A stretch of DNA of 64,000 nt from Tubiluchus corallicola (taxonomy: Eukaryota > Priapulida > Priapulimorpha > Priapulimorphida > Tubiluchidae), in the NCBI GenBank assembly GCA_030141605.1, contig JAQGDQ010000026.1, positions 558,001-622,000 on the forward strand, read 5' to 3'. Both the position numbers and the translations under genes were made by a program. The notes beneath the pieces are model-generated. The model saw only the letters and a list, made by a program, of their open reading frames with translations. It was not told the DNA's origin and ran no database searches. This document shows, piece by piece, positions 1 through 11,256 of this stretch (positions are counted from its first letter, which is position 1; every line of letters starts with the position of its first letter).

Positions 1-1285
1 AAGCGACTGTTACTGATGAATGTAGGATAAAGAAAGTAAGACTTATGAGGTATAATATCACAATTAATTGTCTTGGATAGCTGCGGTAAAGATCATCATG
101 AAGAATGTAATTGCTAAAATAACTTTCTGGTCAATGTTATAATGCTAAAATCAAATGATACAAATTCATCAGGCAGTAAAAAGTTACAGCCTAAACAATT
201 TTGTACTCTTCATTACAAGTACAACGGGAGTGTCTCTACACCCAATCTCTACCTCATTCGGTGTTTAGACGTGTCGACGTGCATCAAAGTAAATTGCCAG
301 TACATAACTCACATACTATTTAAACAGACCTAGATTAGATCATAAGCCTTGCAAACAAACTAATCTTGTTATTGCCTCTAGATTTATATGTAAAGTCTAT
401 AGTTCAGTTGCACTAATGCCGTATATGGTAGCAACAAAGTTCTAAAATACTAACACTTGTTTTTATGATATATTGCAAAAATGCATGAGTAAATTTGATG
501 TGTGATTATTAATGCATTTTAAGGTTTATCATCTTGATCAATGCAAATAAGGCCTCGGCTGGCTGGGATCAATTTTATAATGACACTAGTGGCCAGCCAC
601 TCATTCAGAAGCGGGAGATTTGTGTAAATATGAACTCTGCATGGTAAGGAAATTTCAGGAACTTCAGTAGTGACGTCAAAAGTCGTTTACTGGAAGTAAA
701 ACTAGGATGAAAGGGTTGATATTCAGAACAAATTCTGATGCTGGCTTTAAGCGATTTTACTAACACTGCAGTATGATATTTTTCTACTGAAATCCTTAAA
801 CGCCATCTAAAAGTGGTTTTTAAAGTACCGTAAAAATAGGAACAACTGATTTTTACATTCAAACTGCCGTAAGTTTTTTGTTAGTTTTTATTCTAAATTG
901 CGTTTGCTAGTTATATTGCCACAACACACAATCTATCTTTCGAAGATATTGTTCTTAAGATAAAAAAATCGTACAAAGTTTTTTATTAAAAAACCAATGT
1001 CCCCCATTCACCCCGTTTTACGGTATATACTTTAGGTATCTAAATAATGCTAGTATGCTACCTTTACAAAAGATAAAAAATGAGAAGATGGGCTCAGAAA
1101 AAGAGAAATAGCAGAGCTTTACCTACGATCAACTAAGATCGGAATGTAGAAGAATTCATTTAACTAACGGGAAGGATTTGTGAGAGTATATAAAGCATTG
1201 CAAAACACGTAACCGTATAAAAACAAGGGCTTAGCTAAGTCTATTTTGGTTTTTCAACTTTCTACTTCTTTCAATACATTTTCAG
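1..1285. other. Non-coding stretch before the first exon
   Basis: I see no convincing coding exon here. The sequence is AT-rich with frequent stops in all frames. It presumably includes intron of the + strand gene whose last exon starts at 1286. A perfect palindromic TGACGTCA (CRE-type) occurs at 671-678. An imperfect inverted GGCTGGC/GCCAGCC pair sits around 557-598. Neither has a clear target. Confidence 0.5.
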
Positions 1286-1459
1286 CCAGCCCAGCATGTT
1301 GATGAAACACGCGAATCTATGCTGGCGACTTTTTACTTCATCCGTCCGGCGCAGTGTGATTTATTACTGGAGCTGCTCCCTGGTATTTCCATCAGTTACT
1401 GTAACAACCTACAGCATTTTATTTTCGCTCATTCTCTCCGGACGTGCCAATGCATTTAG
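1286..1459 (+). CDS. Unrecognised 3'-terminal exon (C-terminus of an unknown protein)
   Basis: Directly after a pyrimidine-rich acceptor (ending TTTTCAG at 1285), the frame starting CCA-GCC-CAG stays open for 57 codons to a TAG at 1457-1459. An AATAAA signal follows at 1490-1495. The codons are more GC-rich than the flanks. The peptide starts PAQHVDETRESMLATFYFIR, has a leucine-rich stretch (DLLLELLPGISISYC) and ends SLRTCQCI. I do not recognise the family. The rest of the gene must lie to the left, probably outside the window, because I could not find a convincing preceding exon in 1-1260. The longer ATG-initiated reading of the same bases in the next frame is judged a shadow, since it does not use the acceptor. 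Confidence 0.5.
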   Translation, partial: PAQHVDETRESMLATFYFIRPAQCDLLLELLPGISISYCNNLQHFIFAHSLRTCQCI

Positions 1460-4400
1460 TTTAGCCCCTCGAATTCATTAGTGCATTATAATAAAATGCA
1501 TTTTTTCGTCTGTTTGTTTGATGGCGATTATCTCAGTTTATCTGTCCACTGTCAATGTCACTCGCCCCTGCAAATTTTTTAGATATCCAGACACAATAGA
1601 GTGTGGTACGTCATTAGTCTAGGTAATTTACACGGAACAATAAACTTTAAGCTGGCTAAGTTGGCGCTATATGATGGAAACGCAGATACTATCTCGGCAC
1701 AGAATAAGTCTGTACTTTTCTGTAAGGGATCGCTTCGTGCAGGGCCAGTGAGTGATTTAGATTCGTTATCTACAGCAGAACGCAAAGTACAGTAAACCAA
1801 TGCTATTAGCCGTGGCCTGCACACTATCTCGATACCTTGGTCATGCAGAAATACAAGCTATAGTTACATTACTACAACATACGATGATGTGAAGGTAACC
1901 ACGTAGGCATTAAACCATGTAGTAACCAGAAAACTGGATTTAATCTCATGATATTAGGCTTTTCAACCATTCCTTTGACGGTGAGATCTGGTTGCTAAGT
2001 GGATGGGTGACATCCAGGAATTGCTGCCCTGAGATTACATTTGTATCTCATCTTAGACAATAATTTTTGATAATGAAGTAGGTTCCGGTCCTGTCATAAC
2101 TATTAACATGATAAATAGCTCCTGCAGCTGTGTTTATTGTTCTTAAGACACCTTTTTATCAGCTTAGATGGAAAAAATTTGCTAGTTTTCAACCTATAAA
2201 ACTGGCTTTGTTGATTCACTGCACATAAACTTACTGAGCAGATCTGAAATCACAAAGCAACTAGAAGGCTAAGGGTACATGCGAGGAAGTATTCATTTCG
2301 CGAACTGGGGTCAAAATCGACAAGGCACCGACTCCAAGAGGGTAATGCCCATAGTGATGTAGACTAAGCTTCGATAGTGCTTTCTTCAGTAATCATAGCG
2401 TAATGACATTATAAAGAAATGTGTTGAATGAAAATGTCTTAAAAATGTTACAAATGTATTACAAAAATGGGTTAAGACTCCGGTTGACGACTCAAAAAAC
2501 CAAAGAGGCACCCGGGCTGACTATTGTGTTTAGGAACATTTTCTCTATCATATGCGTTCGAGAATGGCTAAGCTTGAATTTTCTACAGTCAGCAGGAAGA
2601 AGATTCAAACAAAAATCATTTCAGTTCGATTAACAGATTTTACATTTGCAGCAACGTCATTTATGATCAGTGGATAAGCGCCAGTTAAGTGTCCAGCTGA
2701 TGAAGTGGGTGGTGGCCGTGGTCATTGTACAGCCAAGCCTGGAACTGGAAACTGCACAGCGAGCAAGATAAATGTGTATAGATGTATAGTTGTTTAGGTT
2801 TACATTTAGACAACTTTAACACACTTACTGACGTGCAAGAAGTATGTGGTTTAATTGGTAATGCAATGAACTATTTCTGCACCAGTCGCAGGGAGAAAAC
2901 GCAACAGGTTTAAGGCATTCACATAACGCAGTTGGCAATTTATTCGAAAACAAAACCTAAGAACAAGTATACAGTTTTTCTCTGAGATCAAATAGCTTCA
3001 AAGTTTGCATAAACAGCAGCTGCCTGATGTCTTTAACCACTCCTAGCTTAATTCATTAAAGCTTAGCTCGCTTAGATAAATAACAGCACGAATTTCAACG
3101 CCATCTTACGCATAGCTGAGTGTTTAATAAGATTACGTAACTGGAGGGTCGTACAAATGCAGCAAACAGGTTTCTCCAAGAAATCTGCGCTGTAATTATA
3201 AGCTGTTGCACTCCTGCTGGTTACTTATATGACTTCTACTTGAATGGCGTAAGTGATTCCCAAAGCAGAACAATTAGGATGAAAGGAGAAATGTTGTGGG
3301 GGCAAGGATGAACGTTTAAAACTGCAAAGAAATGCATTATTGTTGAATCAAGGTTGAACGTAACATCTGATGTTCTAAATTGTTTACATGTTTTAAATTT
3401 AGTCTGCTTAAGTACTGCTTGTAAATGAGAAATTTTGTTGATCAAATTTGTAGAAAATTACGTGAAAATCATTGTCTTATATTTAATAGACAACTTGTAA
3501 GACTAATTTTGACCATAACGCGTCAGCCCAGTGAAAAATTTAGTGATATTAAGAGCGAAAGACTCGAAAAGTCGCCAAAATGTCATCAATCAAAATATGC
3601 AAGGGATGCCAAAATTAAAATATGACTAGACTCTTCTATTGCTTAACGACAAGAAGAAAATTGCTAACAAAATGCTACAATTTTTTGCGTCGTGCAGAAA
3701 ACCTTGCGAAATGTCACACTGTGTTTTTGAGGTATCCCTACATTGTATTTAAATAAGTATAGATTAGCAATCGTGTTTTTTATCATCTTGGCATCCTGCC
3801 AACTAGCAAACAGTACGCCTACTATACTGTTGTTTGATTTACAGCTGATCATTAAATGCATCATACAAGTACAACTAAAATATGTAGCTATTAGATAAAA
3901 CTAGTTACTATAATGAATTACATAATTTGTGCCATTTGTACGTTTAAAAAAGGTGTTTAGAACCCCGACCTTCATGTTTATTGTGATTTAACACACGCAT
4001 TACAGACTGCCTAGATAACATGCGAGAGAAAATATCAAACATAAATTTCAAATTTATTTGCAAACAAATTCTACGGTTCACTACACAAAATGTACCACAA
4101 ACTGCACCACGCTGCCACATAGATTACGAAATATGCAATCTGTTATGGGTACAATACACATGTAGAAAGAGCATATAACGAAATGCCCGAAATTTTGGAG
4201 AAACCCGATTTGCAAGTTTTTTAAGTAAAGCTATTGACGGTACAGTTCAGCAAGTTGCTGTCTATTATGAGATTTTGAAATATATACATCCCTGCCGCTT
4301 GCTAAAGTAAGCAGAATTATTATTGGAGCACGAAACAATCTACATTGATTGCAAAATTTAATCGAAAACTAGAAGGTTTTAGCACGACTGCAAATCAAAG

Positions 4401-5329
4401 ATTATAAAATAACACTCGTGGATAAATTACTTCACCTCACACACTGATGGTAAAAATCTGTGACTTAGTGGCTATATCAAAATTTGCTTCCTTATCTAAC
4501 AATAATTGCTCAGAGCTAATTAATGTCAGGCTTCAGAATGTGAAAAAGTCACAAGTCCTTTCAAAATGCTGGTGAAGGTTTCAAGTGCATCCTCACTTTA
4601 TACAGCTTTAATATTTATGTAGAACATTGCAGATATTTGATCCGTTTTTTTCTTCAAAAAATAGCAGTTTACTAACCCGTATAAAATTAATCTAGAAACG
4701 AAACAACGGAATTGAGGCTATAAGAACGTGTTAAAAACCACATCTTATTTTTGACTGCGTCCCCAATAACGACGACGTAGACGCGGGGAAACACTGACCA
4801 CTTGGGTCCCATTTAATGGAATGGATCCATAAACGACAACAGAATTGACAAAGTGATTATACCAGATTTCTAGGTTTGGTCTGACGTTTAACGGAATAGA
4901 TTCGCCATAAACGAAGTTTATATACATGAACTATAAAAGGTGTTTACGGAATGCGGCGTTACCTTATTGCGTAACTTATTCCTACCGGTTATGTATCACA
5001 TACACTCTTCTCCGTAAAAGTAACTTTGCTGTTAAGCTGCAATGAGCGACAAACTAATAACTATTCCACCCTGAGGTAATGGATCCGCCCCAATGTTAAA
5101 TGAAGGCACGCGGATAAGAGCGCGGACGTGCCGTCATGACTGTGGCCTCATTTGGAACTTTCCTGTCCTACTTGCATGGAAAGAATTCAGCAAAAACTCA
5201 CTGTTCTAAATTTTTTACATCATTGCAAGTTCTGCTAATGTCAAGCATGGCAATGAAACAGTTTCAGTGGCGAAAGCAAGTGCCACAATGTAGTCAGTAT
5301 CAGTGGGTAGAATTTTTGGCAGCCACAGT
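1460..5329. other. Intergenic, no supported gene
   Basis: Beyond the poly(A) signal at 1490-1495 I find only short open frames without splice or codon support. A moderately GC-rich open stretch at 1620-1795 (+) and a Cys-rich patch near 2680-2790 (+) were looked at but lack recognisable similarity or clean splice boundaries. Confidence 0.4.
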
Positions 5330-5588
5330 TTAAGGCCCGTTTTTCTTGCTGCAACAAGACGAATCTCTGGTGGTGTTCCGTCATTTTACCAGCGATTTGA
5401 AAAGCGACACATCGCTTGTCGCAACGATTAATGTTTTCCTGGAGGCGGTTTTATCGCTCTAGCGCTACAGCGATTTCTAGCTGGTGAGATTTGCAAGAAA
5501 TTTTCTCTCGCTGTGAAAAGACTTTTAGGAGCGCTTTTGTCGCAATATTGCCAACAGCGATAGAATCACTAGTCAGAACGGACCTTAA
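5330..5588. mobile_element. TTAA-flanked miniature transposon (piggyBac/Kolobok type)
   Basis: A 251 bp body (5334-5584) is bounded on both sides by TTAA (5330-5333 and 5585-5588), the target-site duplication typical of piggyBac and Kolobok superfamilies. The ends are short inverted repeats, GGCCCGTTTT on the left and GGTCCGTTCT read inward from the right. The interior is rich in repeated GCGA/TCGC words, unlike the AT-rich flanks. There is no coding capacity, so it is a MITE. The superfamily is inferred only from TTAA and the terminal motif. Confidence 0.6.
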
Positions 5589-6292
5589 TAAGTTTTAGTT
5601 TCTGTTGACCTGTCACTGTGAAATTTTTATCTTATTAAATTTTGCTCATAATTTAACGTTAAGTTCACATTGAAACACCATATTCATCGTACCCCAAGGT
5701 ATCTTGCTTGGTAAAGTGAGACGTACGCTCCTACGCATGGAGTAAACACCTTGAATCGATTTTTACAACATCTAACTTAATTAGGTATTTCAAACTACTT
5801 GAAATTAACGTTCTTTCTGGTAGTACTACACGCAAGGAATATGTTATAAAGACAAGTTATAAGGGACAAAGAAAGCGGCAAGAAGTTCAAGGGATCATTG
5901 CATAAAATACATATACCGACATGCTTATTTAGTTCCTATTAGCATCGCCAAGTATGTAAGGTAACACATCCACAACGTTGAATATAGTTTAAAATGATGT
6001 GTCTTAAAGAAATGGACATTTTTGAATTCTATCCAAGTGAGTACATTTGGTAACTACGCACACCATTTTATAACAAATGACCGAAATAAAACTTTTATAA
6101 TTGATTGTATACATAACAATGTCATTGATGTTTATAATTTAATCTAATCTGCTATCCTGGAGACAGGTGCAGGGCCTATCTCTACCTGTACTGCAGAGTT
6201 GTTTACCGAGTATTCACCAGTTGCTATTTCTGAACAAAAGTACGAAAAGTACAAAAGTACGAATATAGTATCAGCCATTTTGCCCAAGCAGT

Positions 6293-6562
6293 TCAACAAG
6301 AAGCTCGTTTCCATGAGAGAAACTTGTAACCAAGCAAAGCGTATTGCATTACAGTAGACAGTGCAATTGCAATGACAGCTCCTGTCCTAGACACATACGT
6401 GATAGGCCATAGTTTACCGGGTATATATGAAGCAAACATGAAGATTAATGTATAAGAGAGATAGAGTGGTGTTTGTCCCTCCTTAACAAACGCACCCTTT
6501 GCACTCTTATCACTTTTCATATATACTAATCGAGCAGACAAACTGATAAGAAAGTATGACAT
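6293..6562 (-). other. Possible membrane-protein exon (two hydrophobic segments)
   Basis: On the minus strand a codon-like open frame encodes two hydrophobic segments (around LYLSYTLIFMFASYIP and GAVIAIALSTVMQYALLGY) separated by a short polar loop. It ends in TGA at 6293. Composition is less AT-rich than the flanks. The pattern F-x-x-E, then a helix ending in IP, then a helix with ALS resembles TM6-TM7 of class C GPCRs, but the match is weak. No flanking exon was confirmed. It may be part of one gene with the open frame at 7790-8041, which lies upstream on the same strand. Confidence 0.2.
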
Positions 6563-7240
6563 GCGCTAACAGTGAAAAATATTTGGCAATAACGTATTAT
6601 AAGATGATAGTAAACAAAAAAGTATTTTCAGTTTACATGATAGCCAAAGTACGGTAGTCTCAATCTATACACATAGGCATGGAGTTCAATTTATTCAGGA
6701 CGAACTACTATTTAAAATTTGACGTAGCGGAAAAAATGCTATGATTATATCCATTACACTATTTAGGTCAAAAGTCTGAGAAAACGTGTTGTTAAAAAAC
6801 ACACAAAACCTAAATATTTTACAATTAAACTCTAAAAGCAGACTATTTTATTCTTATTTATGTATGAAAACAAATCTTTTGGAATCTAAAAAGAAACAAT
6901 GTTTCACTGTCAGACATTTCGGTCTCAAAGAGAATGCCTGGAATTTTGCAAAGCTCACCAATCAAACAACTAACGAAGAACACTAAAACATAACTTAGGG
7001 ACACTAGTAAGCACACTAACTACTTGCTAGGTGAAATTTAAGATTATTCATGTCTAAAAGTAGCAATTTTCTATTATCCATCTATTCCATTTGTTTAGGT
7101 TAATTGCTAATTTCTATATGTATTCAATATAAAGTAATTATTGCATGTGCCACAACTGTGTGCATATTGTATTGTTAATTAAACTTAATATAAACTGAAT
7201 TGCCATAAAGTAAAACTTAAAATAAAATGTATTTTATTTT

Positions 7241-7312
7241 ATGATTCGCAGTTGTCTAATAACTTTTATTCCTCGTATGATTCGCAGTTGTCTAATAACT
7301 TTTATTCCTCGT
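7241..7312. repeat. Perfect 36 bp tandem duplication
   Basis: The 36 bp unit beginning ATGATTCGCAGTTGTC at 7241-7276 is followed immediately by an identical copy at 7277-7312. There are no differences between copies, which points to a recent local duplication. No coding or hairpin role is evident. Confidence 0.9.
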
Positions 7313-7789
7313 AATTTTTTTTACAAAGTTGCAAACTAATAACAATGCAAATTGAAAATTAAACGCTTAGGATATGCTTGAGAAAAATGTGTTGCATCTA
7401 TGTACACCTAAGTGTATATACATGTACATTAGATATTCTAATACAGATCTTCCGTTTAAACGTGACAGGCATTACAAATCAATCAAATCCGCAAGTCTAA
7501 TCACATCGTTTAAATCTATACATGTTTTGCAATAGCTCGACCCATGTCAGCACAATGGTAGAAGAGTTTTTAACAAAAATACCTCTGTCTGAGTATGATG
7601 CATAGTAATGGATGCGCCTTTGATGAGGCATTTAATAACTGGTTTGGAACGGCAGATAACTAACTGACCAGTTAACCCAGTGTAAAAACCGGCACATCCC
7701 CAAGCTATAGCCACTTTTAACTACTTTTGCTTTCAGATTGTTCTAACCATGATGGATGATCTGACCAAACTGGCTATTATACCAGATGG

Positions 7790-8041
7790 CTATAATATCG
7801 CTTGTATTAGTAAAGCCGTAGCAAAACACCATAGAACGCCATTAAAGACCACTCCACGGTGAGTGTGCATCCTATAAACAGTGAGGAAGAAGAAAAGAAT
7901 GGCAAGCTCCAAAGACGGTCTGTGTAAATTTCTAACGCCTGTTATAAGGGCCCCTGTTAGGCATATCATTCTAAAGTAACAAATGCTTACAAAGAATTTA
8001 ATAGAAACAAAATACAGATAAAGAAGGAAGTCATTTACCAA
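7790..8041 (-). other. Possible hydrophobic exon, unassigned
   Basis: This minus-strand open frame has a hydrophobic stretch ending FFFLTVYRMHTHRGVVFNG and a second helix (LWCFATALLIQAIL) directly before a TAG. Codon composition over about 7795-7950 is less AT-rich than the surroundings. Candidate acceptors (ACTTTAG, CCTAACAG) lie upstream. The end resembles loosely both an ABCC-type N-terminal helix and a GABA-B-like TM3, and neither is convincing. It could equally be chance. Confidence 0.15.
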
Positions 8042-9126
8042 TTATCACCAATCATTGTTTGTACACTAACTGCATTATTCATTGGGAAAATTAAATCAAA
8101 ATCAGTAATTATATATTTAGTAATTAAATTTCATTTTAAAGCTAACAAACGAGGTAAATGTATAAAAGGCGTTTTCACAGTTTAGTTTCCTCTGAGTTTA
8201 TAATCTTCCTTAATACCTGATTCAGCAAAAGTAAAGCTGTTAACAGTGTTTAATTTCTTACTTGCACATTATTATGTAATATAATTATCCCATCGCACGT
8301 ACAGTACGCTGTGATACATTTCAGTTTCACATGTACATGTGTACTACAAAATTGCACTGAATCTGATTTAAAGTTCAGCAGGTACGATTTAGAGACCACA
8401 CATACAGCGGTATTACAGAAACTTCTAAACAAATCAGCAGTTTCTATCACTGAAATAAAACGGATAGGTGTTTGGTAAAAAATGAAACTAGGGAAATTAT
8501 TTTGGGTTACTCTGATTAGCTGCATCTATTGTATATAATACATTATTTTATCTCCCACGAGTCGCTGTGCTAATTATAATCGCATGAATACAATTACAAA
8601 CACCTGAAACACATTTTAGTTATAACTAACGCAAATGTCACAACTGATAGCGCACTTAGACACTTTATGTTACTAATTAGTAACTACAGATAACTTTCGC
8701 CCATGCAAGCGTAACCAGAAAAGTGCAACGCAACGTTAGGCAACAGTACGTGATATGTTATTAACAAATCTGTTATTTTCGGATATGTTATTAAAACCAT
8801 TTGAACCAATACGTACACACCGAGCACATGAAGCGCAATTCAAGCAAACAGCAGATAATAAATTTAATATGAATACTAAAAAAGCTACGTTACGATGTCC
8901 ATGAACTATGGTGCCTTTCAGTTCCAAATATGCGAGTTTTATGAACAGCTACCTTTGATTGTATACTTTTGCATTATTCATGTACGTGATTTGGCATAAT
9001 TACACTCCCTATGTACTTTTATGTATTGTAGCGCATTTATACATAATATTACGATATTGCGTGTTGATACAGTCATTTCCAAGAAATTATCATAATCATT
9101 ATAAAACTGCAATTATCACGGACCGC

Positions 9127-9304
9127 GTTACTTTTTAGCTTGTTTGAAGTAACGAAGATGCGCAATTATGACATACGTGCTTGAAAAACTTTATAATTAA
9201 TTTTACCTCTAATTCAAAAATAGTCGCAATAAGTTTTATAAAGTTTTTCAAGCACGTATGTCATAATTGGGCATCTTCGTTACTTCAAACAAGCTAAAAA
9301 GTAA
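9127..9304. mobile_element. Near-perfect 69 bp inverted repeat (hairpin MITE)
   Basis: The arm at 9127-9195 (starting GTTACTTTTTAGCTTG) is repeated in reverse complement at 9236-9304 with a single mismatch I can see (GCGC versus GGGC side), separated by a loop of about 40 bp. As RNA it would form an almost uninterrupted 69 bp stem. I see no clear target-site duplication. It is most likely a young fold-back MITE. A small-RNA precursor is an alternative. Confidence 0.8.
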
Positions 9305-10521
9305 CACCTTCTTTTTCTCTCTGTAGAACTTATTCAAACATCTGGTTGTACAGCACAGAATTTTAGCTTTATCAATTCTATTGTAGCTGACACGCTGTAC
9401 TTGTTTATGAATCCCCACCCCTTTCCACCGCATTGCTATACTTCAGTAGTGTTAGCTGCCTGCAAGTGTGAATTGGCTAGAGCTTTGCATGCATGAGAAT
9501 GTCTGTTGTTGAAAGGGTACCCTGGAGCCTCTTTTGTGGCTGCTCCATGGATGGTAACACTACCCACATAGGCACAGTGAGTACAGTAATCGACCTACAC
9601 CAACTTTTGTATTTAGTCGCAGAAAAAGGAAATCCTGAATGGGAACCCAGAGTCTGTCCATTACAATCACACAGCACGCAGACAGTGTCTAATACCAAAA
9701 CCTGTAGTCATGCAAGAGCGAATAGTGGAGTCGTCCGAGCATACAATCCGGGCTAGATTACGGCTGTCTACGCATACAAACTACTTTTCCACACAAAATG
9801 CCTATTCGATTTGACTAGCCAGGTGTAGCTAACTGGACTCCCAAAGGAAGTTATTTCTACTTAGAATTAATTGTGCCTACCCATTAAGTGTTATCGGCAA
9901 TTGTAAAGAACGAGCGAGTGAAAACACACTAAATTCTACCATACCTGTCTTCACACACTAACTACACGCACTGTAGAACATTTCTTATGTGCTGTACTTA
10001 GCGGAATAAAGACTGGCCTTCAGCAATATTTGAGGTAGATTTATCAATCATGACTGGTTATTTGGCTCTGTACTAAATCCGTTTTTCAGGGCACGTCTAG
10101 TACAGAGAATTCGCAAGAGCGAATAAGCAATTCCGTAACCAAGAAATGTTTGCTCATAAGTAAGCTAGAATAAACGTCAGACTCGTGAATTACTGTTGTT
10201 TGTTGTCAATAGTGCGGATTTCCTGTAGTAAAGCTGTATGTATGTATGAAACTAAACAGGCTCAACGGTCTTAAATAAAAGCAGCAAATCACGTATGATA
10301 CCTTGTTAAAAATTAAAATACTGTATATTGTTATAGAACTACATGAATGATGCAGTTAATTTACATAATGGTAATATACAAATGATAAATGATGCGTCTT
10401 ACACGTCTCGCACAACACGATCAGCAAGTGTTCCGTACACTATACATAAACACTTGAAATTAAAACTCTTTGGTGATTTAACAAATTATAATTTATAAAA
10501 AAGAATATATACTCTATTCAT
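9305..10521. other. Intergenic stretch, no supported gene
   Basis: A GC-richer patch at about 9480-9760 is open on both strands. It has no recognisable similarity or splice logic and may be old repeat DNA. The remainder is AT-rich with nothing I can support. The 3' end of the ZFP36-like transcript probably falls at or just below 10522. Confidence 0.4.
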
Positions 10522-11256
10522 TTTAATTACGTATACACAAACCCGATATTAAATACTAGCGTAACTTTACCAACATGCACACACAAATGTTTAAATGAAA
10601 AAATAAATACACGTTTAAGTTAAGTAATAGCGATTAACTAAAGTAAGCCACTGGCTTCTATAGCGCTGTTGGTCCACGTTATTGCAATGTATCAACTGAC
10701 TAAACATTTTCATAAATACGCAAACAAATCAACTGAACAGGCCAGAGTGATCAAATGGTATAAACTAATTATTCACTGAATGTCTATACGTAATAACAAA
10801 GAGACAACTATTATCCAAAGGAATGTGAAGACAATGTAATAATGACAATTTCCTATTATATGAGTTGAGCATTAAATTTGACGACAAACGTAAAATAATA
10901 AAGAGGTTTTTCTCCTAAAATCTTGACTTGAAATGTTAGAGACAATACCCGATGTTACTACTCACAAACGGAGTGACAAAAATTAAACACACTGTCGGGT
11001 GAAAACTAAAACTGTATAAAATAACTAAAACTACCACAATTATGAACTCTCCACTTGGTGGAGTCATCACTCAACCTATGTTTGAAAATAAATACTTTTT
11101 ATAAACATTTTGATACAGTGGAAAATATTAAGTGTAAAATCATTAAATAGTCCATAAGTTACCACACAAATTATCGACAGGTGTTACGAGTCTTAAATAG
11201 TTCGTGATGCTGCTTACAAAAAAGGCACTGTCGGTTAAGACCACACTAGCTTCACT
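10522..11256 (-). promoter_or_regulatory. 3' UTR of the ZFP36-like gene with AU-rich elements
   Basis: Downstream of the stop codon the minus-strand transcript contains eight AUUUA pentamers (TAAAT on the + strand at 10550, 10592, 10604, 10713, 10873, 11089, 11144 and 11194). A variant poly(A) signal ATTAAA lies at 10522-10527. TTP-family proteins bind AU-rich elements and mammalian TTP represses its own mRNA, so autoregulation is a reasonable inference. The count is about two to three times chance for this base composition. No extended UUAUUUAUU nonamer is obvious, and the 3' end is inferred. Confidence 0.45.

Noticed and set aside
1296-1481. 61-codon ATG frame overlapping the 1286-1459 exon
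   Set aside because: It ignores the acceptor and has no family-like features. The phase starting at 1286 ends at a stop followed by AATAAA.
7790-8041. ABCC-type transporter N-terminal helix
   Set aside because: The resemblance is limited to a few residues, a stop follows immediately, and no other ABC exon was found nearby.
9477-9756. Overlapping GC-rich open frames on both strands
   Set aside because: There is no recognisable domain, no splice support and equal openness on both strands, so composition explains them.
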